Below are positions 5,857 to 9,985 of a DNA stretch of 9,985 bases, piece by piece. Each line of letters begins with the position of its first letter. Within the stretch, counting starts at the first letter, position 1. The notes below the pieces were generated by a model. That model saw nothing but the letters and a program-made list of their open reading frames with translations, was not told the DNA's origin and did not search any database. This DNA is from DATCLA01 sp036564195 (GTDB lineage Bacteria; Bacillota; UBA4882; UBA8346). The stretch is taken from positions 1-9,985 of the forward strand of contig DATCLA010000113.1 of the NCBI GenBank assembly GCA_036564195.1. The letters are read 5' to 3'. The position numbers and the translations under genes were made by a program.

Positions 5857-6669
5857 TTACAGGCCATCCTGGCAGTTGGGGCCGGCAGCGGCTTTCAGGT
5901 TAGCCGTAATTACTTCACTAAGAACCGGATTAGCTGCGATTATTGCTCTGCCTTTGTTACTTTTGAATCCAGCCACGTCGGATACTACCCCGCCGGCTTC
6001 AACAACCATCAAAGTCCCGGCTGCAATATCCCAGGGTTTCAGCTTTAGTTCCCAATAGCCGTCAAACCGTCCGGCTGCTACGTTACAGAGATCATAAGCC
6101 GCGCTGCCGGTTCGCCGGATCCCCTGAACCCGGGTGATTAACCTGTTGAAATAGTTGAGATTGTTATCGGGGTCCGTAGCCCGGTCATAAGGAAAACCCG
6201 TAGCTAACAAAGACTGTTCCAAACTGGTCTGATCGGATACCCGCAGCCGTCGTCCGTTTAAAAAAGCGCCACTGCCTTTGACTGCCGTAAAAGACTCCCC
6301 CAAAGCGGGAAGATAGACTACTCCCAGGACTGATTCGCCCCGGTATTGCAAGGCGATTGAAATTGCAAAAACCGGAAAACCATGGATGAAATTAATCGTA
6401 CCATCCAACGGGTCAATCACCCAACAATAATCCGAAGTATTAGCCAGAGCTCCGCTTTCTTCAGCTAAAATCGAATGTTCGGGAAAAGCCGTCCTCACCT
6501 TTCCCAGCAATATTGCTTCGGAGCTCTTATCAACCTCCGTCACTAAATCAATTACAGTTGATTTACTCTCGATTCGGTGCTCTTTCTGTTTCAATTTATC
6601 CAATTGCAGTGCGCCGACTTCTTTTACCCAAGATTCAACTTGAGGTAAAATTGGATTTAAGTCAATCAT
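5857..6669 (-). CDS. Inositol monophosphatase family protein (SuhB-like)
   Basis: This 270-residue enzyme belongs to the Mg2+-dependent, lithium-sensitive phosphatase family that hydrolyses inositol phosphates and related sugar, nucleotide or FBP substrates. The metal site is complete: DLVTEVD (41-47), EE (70-71), WVIDPLDGTINF (83-94, motif 1 with D86 and D89) and PWDIAAG (212-218, motif 2, W213-D214). The length and absence of a signal peptide or membrane segment are typical for the cytoplasmic family. The ATG at 6667-6669 is preceded by AAGGTGA. It is the first gene of a probable three-gene transcript with the rhomboid-like protein (27-nt gap) and the hydratase. The precise substrate cannot be told from sequence. 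SuhB proteins also have non-catalytic roles in rRNA transcription in proteobacteria, but nothing here tests that. Confidence 0.93.
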   Translation of the reverse strand: MIDLNPILPQVESWVKEVGALQLDKLKQKEHRIESKSTVIDLVTEVDKSSEAILLGKVRTAFPEHSILAEESGALANTSDYCWVIDPLDGTINFIHGFPVFAISIALQYRGESVLGVVYLPALGESFTAVKGSGAFLNGRRLRVSDQTSLEQSLLATGFPYDRATDPDNNLNYFNRLITRVQGIRRTGSAAYDLCNVAAGRFDGYWELKLKPWDIAAGTLMVVEAGGVVSDVAGFKSNKGRAIIAANPVLSEVITANLKAAAGPNCQDGL

Positions 6670-6693
6670 TGTTTCACCTTAGTAAAGTTTTAA

Positions 6694-6722
6694 ATTATTT
6701 TGCATTCGCTTTAAGCCGTTAA
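6694..6722 (-). promoter_or_regulatory. Putative sigma-A promoter for the phosphatase-rhomboid-hydratase cluster
   Basis: On the minus strand TTAACG (6717-6722) and AATAAT (6694-6699) are 17 bp apart. They match the consensus at 4 and 5 of 6 positions. The leader would be short, about 18 nt. An alternative pair further upstream, TTTACA (6750-6755) and TATAAA (6729-6734), has a short 15-bp spacer. Confidence 0.35.
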
Positions 6723-6770
6723 AAATCCTTTATAAACACGGTTAAGTTTTGTAAATGTTTAGAATAACCG

Positions 6771-6799
6771 TTCCTACAAAAGGAAAAAACGATTATAAA
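6771..6799 (+). promoter_or_regulatory. Putative promoter for the degV-type gene
   Basis: TTCCTA (6771-6776, only 3 of 6) and TATAAA (6794-6799, 5 of 6) are separated by 17 bp. The predicted start near 6806 falls inside the inverted repeat at 6804-6817. The weak -35 would fit a promoter helped by an activator, but that is inference. Confidence 0.3.
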
Positions 6800-6803
6800 A
6801 CGA

Positions 6804-6817
6804 AGTAATGTATTACT
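6804..6817. promoter_or_regulatory. Inverted repeat at the predicted degV start point
   Basis: AGTAAT-GT-ATTACT is a perfect 6-bp inverted repeat with a 2-bp centre. It lies between the putative -10 and the ribosome binding site, a typical repressor position. It does not match the FapR or FabT consensus as I know them. It could be chance in AT-rich sequence. Confidence 0.25.
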
Positions 6818-6835
6818 ATTAAGGAGGTCCAGCCC

Positions 6836-7672
6836 ATGATTAGAATTGTTACTGACACTACCGCCTCATTTATCCCTGACGATTATGCTAAATATAATAT
6901 TACCCCTGTTCCGTTATATATCCGCAATGGTGATATTGTCAAAAAGGAACTGTTTGAAATCTCCTACAGGGAATTTTATGAGAATCAACGTAAAGGAATC
7001 AGATATTCCACTGCCCAACCCGATCCCAATACCTTTTTGGAAACCTTCCGCCCCATCATTGAAGCAGGTGATGAAATCATCTGCCTGGTACTCTCCAGCC
7101 AAATATCCGGGACGATTAATTCCGCCACTGTGGCTAAAGAGATGTTAGGTACCGACCGGATTTCGATAGTCGACTCCTACAGTTCCGGAAATGGTTTAGG
7201 ATCCCTAGCAATTAAAGCTGCACAACTCGCTGCGGCCGGAAAAAACCGGTCGGAGATTGTAGCCGCTTTAGAAGCACATCGGGAACGGACCCGGATCTAT
7301 TTTATTGTTGAATCCCTTCGCTATCTTTATGAAGGCGGCCGGCTCAACGGTGCCCAAGCCCTGGTCGGATCGTTAATCCAAATCAAACCAATTATTTGGT
7401 TTGATGCCACCGGTAAAATGACTGTGTTCGAAAAAATCCGCACCTTAAAAGCAGCTAAAACCCGAGTTTTAGAATTAGTTCGCGCCCGCGTCCCACTGGG
7501 CATTGAAGCAGCCAGCCTGCATTATGGCGATAACTATCAGGAAGCGGTCGCTTATGCCCGGTTAATGGAGGAAATCCTAGCGGTACCGGTTCCCTTATGC
7601 CAGATCTCTCCGGTGATAGCCTCCCATACCGGCCCGGACGTTCTGGGACCTTGTATCATTACTAAATTCTAA
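6836..7672 (+). CDS. DegV family (FakB-like) fatty-acid-binding protein
   Basis: This 278-residue protein is a DegV/EDD-fold fatty-acid-binding protein. Members related to FakB present fatty acids to the kinase FakA for acyl-phosphate formation and phospholipid synthesis. Family landmarks are the N-terminal IVTDTTASF (4-12), STAQP (58-62), the headgroup-binding loop SSQISGT (87-93), VDSYSSGNGLG (112-122), YEGGRL (165-170) and the C-terminal HTGPDVLG (264-271). The protein is complete, cytoplasmic and of normal length. The ATG is preceded by a full AAGGAGGT (6821-6828) with a 7-nt spacer, suggesting strong translation. It is divergent from the phosphatase cluster and 142 nt before the protease gene. 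No fakA-like kinase gene is in the window, so pairing with one is inferred only from the family. Confidence 0.93.
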   Translation: MIRIVTDTTASFIPDDYAKYNITPVPLYIRNGDIVKKELFEISYREFYENQRKGIRYSTAQPDPNTFLETFRPIIEAGDEIICLVLSSQISGTINSATVAKEMLGTDRISIVDSYSSGNGLGSLAIKAAQLAAAGKNRSEIVAALEAHRERTRIYFIVESLRYLYEGGRLNGAQALVGSLIQIKPIIWFDATGKMTVFEKIRTLKAAKTRVLELVRARVPLGIEAASLHYGDNYQEAVAYARLMEEILAVPVPLCQISPVIASHTGPDVLGPCIITKF

Positions 7673-7677
7673 AAACC

Positions 7678-7690
7678 CCCTACGTTAGGG
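7678..7690 (+). terminator. Weak hairpin after the degV-type gene
   Basis: CCCTA-CGT-TAGGG forms a 5-bp stem just past the stop codon. Only a loose T-rich stretch (CTATTTTCCC) follows. It may be an inefficient terminator, with some transcripts running on into the protease gene. Confidence 0.25.
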
Positions 7691-7740
7691 CGAATCTATT
7701 TTCCCTTAATCAAAGTAACACCTTAACCAGCTTCTTAGTA

Positions 7741-7749
7741 TGCTATAAC
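7741..7749 (+). promoter_or_regulatory. Putative extended -10 promoter for the protease gene
   Basis: TGCTATAAC contains the extended -10 TGn followed by TATAAC (5 of 6). No convincing -35 lies at 16-18 bp; TTAACC occurs at a 15-bp spacing. The start would be near 7756, leaving about 59 nt of leader that includes a small GC-rich hairpin (CCGC-TGC-GCGG). Confidence 0.3.
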
Positions 7750-7814
7750 ACGATCTAAATTATCCGCTGCGCGGGTAGTTATTTCGGGTTAAAACATATT
7801 AAGGAGCGTTCTTC

Positions 7815-8711
7815 GTGGAGCTAATTTCCAACACTCAACAATTGGCCTTACTGGAATTGTTAGCCGCCCATAAAGCCCGGTTTTTAAACTTTCGGGGTGT
7901 CCATTATCTCGATATTGGATTTAAATATATTACTAATATCCTTACCTCTCAGTTGGCAATCAGAATCCATGTTCATCAAAAAAAAGCTGCGCACTTGTTG
8001 GACCCCGCTCAGCTTGTACCCAAACAACTTGGCCAACTCCCTACCGATGTCATCCAAAGCAATCGCCGCCTGGATGCAGCCACTATCAATATCCGGGACA
8101 CCCGTTTTAACCCTTTAATCGGTGGTATTGCCATCCGTAATCTCCGCCATAACCTTCTGGGTACTTTAGGCGCGGTGGTCCTGGATCGCCAAAATCAAAC
8201 CTGGGTCGGTATTTCCAACCATCACGTTTTAATTAATAAGAACGGCAAAAAAGGAGATCCTGTGACTCAACCGGCCTCTAACAATATCAATGACATTATC
8301 GGCTTTGTAACCCGCTGGGATGAAAAGTTAGACTGTGCCATATTCAGCTTAAATAATTCCCGAATGATTGCCCCACGGATTTTGGATATTCCCACGGCTG
8401 TCACAAGTATTAAAGAGCCATTGCTAGGAATGACGGTAGTCAAGTCAGGCCGGACCACCGGCAAAACCTATGGCGTAGTCGAAGGGGTTAGTGAGGAAGA
8501 ATTCACCATTGTTCCGCTGAAAAATGGCCCGCTGCCGCCGGATCCGGAAATCAGCGCCCCAGGGGACTCCGGATCCATCTGGCTGGACATAACCGACCAT
8601 TCAGCCGTTGGCCTGCATTATGCTGGGGAAAAAGACTCTGCCCCTCAAAACGAACGGGCTTGGGCCAAAAAAATGAACCGGATTACTGCTGCCTTAGATA
8701 TTTCCTTCTAA
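7815..8711 (+). CDS. Trypsin-fold serine protease without signal peptide
   Basis: This 298-residue protein has an intact chymotrypsin-type triad: His137 in GISNHHVLI (132-140), Asp173 in KLDCAIFSL (171-179) and Ser252 in APGDSGSIW (248-256). Before it, an N-terminal segment (about 28-80) follows the pattern seen ahead of some bacterial trypsin-like proteins: a glycine/hydrophobic strand with GFKY, an AIRIHVHQKK strand, then PTDVI. This segment may be a pro-region or small added domain. There is no hydrophobic N-terminus and no transmembrane segment, and no PDZ domain follows the protease, so it is not an HtrA type. It therefore probably stays in the cytoplasm or leaves by a non-Sec route. The start is GTG, supported by AAGGAG (7801-7806) with an 8-nt spacer. 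It follows the degV-type gene on the same strand, with a candidate promoter between them. The substrate is unknown. Confidence 0.82.
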   Translation: MELISNTQQLALLELLAAHKARFLNFRGVHYLDIGFKYITNILTSQLAIRIHVHQKKAAHLLDPAQLVPKQLGQLPTDVIQSNRRLDAATINIRDTRFNPLIGGIAIRNLRHNLLGTLGAVVLDRQNQTWVGISNHHVLINKNGKKGDPVTQPASNNINDIIGFVTRWDEKLDCAIFSLNNSRMIAPRILDIPTAVTSIKEPLLGMTVVKSGRTTGKTYGVVEGVSEEEFTIVPLKNGPLPPDPEISAPGDSGSIWLDITDHSAVGLHYAGEKDSAPQNERAWAKKMNRITAALDISF

Positions 8712-8716
8712 ACCCG

Positions 8717-8748
8717 CATTAAAAAAGGCCAAATGGCCTTTTTTAATG
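8717..8748. terminator. Bidirectional intrinsic terminator
   Basis: CATTAAAAAAGGCC (8717-8730) pairs perfectly with GGCCTTTTTTAATG (8735-8748) around the loop AAAT, making a 14-bp inverted repeat. The GC core is followed by six T on both strands. It can end both the protease transcript (plus) and the 3D-protein transcript (minus), whose stop codons lie 6 and 24 nt away. Confidence 0.92.
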
Positions 8749-8771
8749 GAAATCTTCGCGGTTACCTGAGA

Positions 8772-9794
8772 TTACCGTTCTAAAATATATACTTTAACCT
8801 TTTTTCTGCCAAACAGGATTGCTTCCCGAAAGGTTTCAAAGCAAAGATCAATTCGATTCCCTTTAATGGCTCCGCCGATATCGGCGGCCTCCGCTTTTCC
8901 ATATCCTTCAATATATAACATCGTTCCCAACGGGATTACTTTTGGATCGACTGCGACGATCCCAAACCCGGCTTTCTTGCCGGTATATGTACGCCCGGCT
9001 ACGGCATATTTACCACAACTTTCCGGGCCGGGAGAATAGGCCGTTGCCTGCATCGTTCGGGCTTCTATGTAACGGTAACTGCCCCGTGAAGTTACTAAAG
9101 TTCGCGGTACCACTTTGATGCCTAAGGCAATCAGTGTGTTGGTTACCGGTTTAATAATCTGTTCCGAAACTTTAATCTGCCGGATTAACTTCCCATCTTC
9201 ATAGACTCTTTTGACCTGTGTCTCCAATAATCCTGCTTTACCCCGGCGGACAACCTTCCGGACTCCCCGTTCTAACTTGGGATCACGTTGGTATTCGGTC
9301 CCCGGTTTAATGGTGGATTGTAGTTTAACAATTTCCGAGGTAACCTTGATAACGCGGATTTCCTGGCCCGGTTGCACTAGCTCCTCCAGACCGGGGCTAA
9401 TCCGATCATCAGCATCAAAGTCTACCTCCGCCTCTCTTAATACCCTTTCCACCGTCCGGGCGGTAGTCCGGAATTCCCTCTCTCGATCCGCTGTTTTAAT
9501 TTTAACCGTAAAGGCTCTTTTCACTTCTACCACAAGCCCTTCGGAGACCCTGGTTTCGGGTGCCGGCCGAATCAGATCCCCCGGGCGAAGTACAATCTTT
9601 TTTTCCTGTAACACTCGGCTTACCGTTGGACTTAATGTTTTCCAACAATAATTTTGACCATCCACTTTCAGTGTGACTTGATCCAATGCCCATCCATACC
9701 AGCTCAAACCAGCAACAATAGCTGCCAGGCATAGGAAAACGATGAACCGGTGCTTACCCCAATTGTTGAAGCCGCTGATCTTTCCAATTTTCAT
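8772..9794 (-). CDS. YabE-type cell-wall protein (DUF348 x2, G5, 3D)
   Basis: This 340-residue exported protein resembles Bacillus YabE and related stationary-phase or resuscitation-type wall factors. A basic N-terminus and one hydrophobic segment (about 17-36) form a signal anchor or signal peptide. Two ubiquitin-like DUF348 repeats follow (about 39-94 and 95-151). A G5 domain (about 152-223) probably binds wall or surface sugars. The C-terminal 3D domain (about 248-338) keeps its three aspartates: D283 (VAVDPKVIPLG), D305 (AADIGGAIKG) and D316 (NRIDL). This catalytic barrel is related to MltA-type lytic transglycosylases, so the protein probably cleaves or remodels peptidoglycan outside the membrane. 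The ATG at 9794 is chosen over an in-frame upstream ATG (9857) because AAGGAGG (9803-9809) lies 8 nt before it and the hydrophobic segment then sits at the N-terminus. It is a single gene ending at the shared terminator. The ksgA/rnmV neighbours common for yabE are not seen. Confidence 0.93.
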   Translation of the reverse strand: MKIGKISGFNNWGKHRFIVFLCLAAIVAGLSWYGWALDQVTLKVDGQNYCWKTLSPTVSRVLQEKKIVLRPGDLIRPAPETRVSEGLVVEVKRAFTVKIKTADREREFRTTARTVERVLREAEVDFDADDRISPGLEELVQPGQEIRVIKVTSEIVKLQSTIKPGTEYQRDPKLERGVRKVVRRGKAGLLETQVKRVYEDGKLIRQIKVSEQIIKPVTNTLIALGIKVVPRTLVTSRGSYRYIEARTMQATAYSPGPESCGKYAVAGRTYTGKKAGFGIVAVDPKVIPLGTMLYIEGYGKAEAADIGGAIKGNRIDLCFETFREAILFGRKKVKVYILER

Positions 9795-9985
9795 GGTTGG
9801 CGCCTCCTTACAACCTTTATGGTAAATGCATGGTAAAATCAACAAATCATTAATCATTCAATTTTAGCCGCGGCAGCCTGATTCCAGCAGCATGATGAAT
9901 TATGCAATTACCATTATATTTATTAAGCAATGATATTGGTTATTAAATAACTTCCTTATATTATTGCCAAAATGCAATATTTAGC
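9795..9985 (-). promoter_or_regulatory. Upstream region of the 3D-protein gene, with inverted repeats
   Basis: No gene is seen in this 191-bp edge stretch, which is very AT-rich beyond 9895. A TATAAT on the minus strand (about 9913-9918) could be a -10 but has a poor -35. Two perfect inverted repeats lie upstream of it: GTTATT-A-AATAAC (9939-9951) and TATTGC-CAAAAT-GCAATA (9962-9979). They may be regulatory or belong to the unseen neighbour. The assignment to the 3D gene is inferred from position only. Confidence 0.25.

Noticed and set aside
9211..9651. 146-residue plus-strand frame opposite the 3D protein
   Set aside because: It is antisense to the DUF348 and G5 domains, which are clearly coding; the Ser/Thr/Arg-rich translation is typical of a shadow frame.
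9795..9857. 21 extra N-terminal residues for the 3D protein
   Set aside because: A strong AAGGAGG at 9803-9809 serves the internal ATG at 9794, and the extension would push the signal segment away from the N-terminus.
1..9985. Mobile element, prophage or defence island
   Set aside because: No transposase, integrase, phage structural or nuclease gene, no CRISPR-type repeats and no composition break; apart from the 107-bp duplication the gene content is ordinary.

Overview
The window looks like chromosome from a motile, low-to-mid GC member of the Bacillota (Clostridia-type). The evidence is strong AGGAGG-type ribosome binding sites on nearly every gene, a sigma-D (sigma-28) style promoter before chemotaxis genes, a DegV-family fatty-acid-binding protein, a YabE-type G5/3D cell-wall protein, and GTG/TTG starts. 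No transposase, integrase, CRISPR array, tRNA or rRNA was recognised. The content is mostly housekeeping or signalling rather than a mobile island.

Left part, minus strand: cheW (936-1430) is followed by the N-terminal two-thirds of a chemoreceptor (1-800, running off the edge). Both appear to be read from a very good sigma-D promoter (1505-1531). The cheW-mcp junction carries an imperfect tandem duplication of about 107 bp. It copied the last 27 or so codons of cheW plus the chemoreceptor's Shine-Dalgarno region. The extra copy is decaying and leaves a dead cheW tail and an orphan ribosome binding site between the two genes.

Middle: a divergently transcribed patatin-like lipase (1691-2593, plus) converges on a three-gene minus-strand cluster. 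In transcription order the cluster is an inositol-monophosphatase family enzyme (6669-5857), a rhomboid-fold membrane protein that seems to have lost every catalytic residue (5829-5137), and a 778-residue aconitase-superfamily hydratase (5063-2727). The cluster ends at a strong intrinsic terminator (2683-2706). The 3'-3' gap also holds an unexplained structured stretch (2630-2676).

Right part: a divergent degV-type gene (6836-7672, plus) is followed by a leaderless trypsin-fold serine protease (7815-8711, plus). The protease converges on a membrane-anchored DUF348-DUF348-G5-3D cell-wall protein (8772-9794, minus). A near-perfect bidirectional terminator (8717-8748) separates them. The right edge (9795-9985) is the upstream region of the 3D protein.

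No obviously new multi-gene system stands out. The points most worth a second look are the cheW-tail duplication, the catalytically dead rhomboid between a phosphatase and an Fe-S hydratase, the signal-less GDSG protease, and the structured stretch at 2630-2676.
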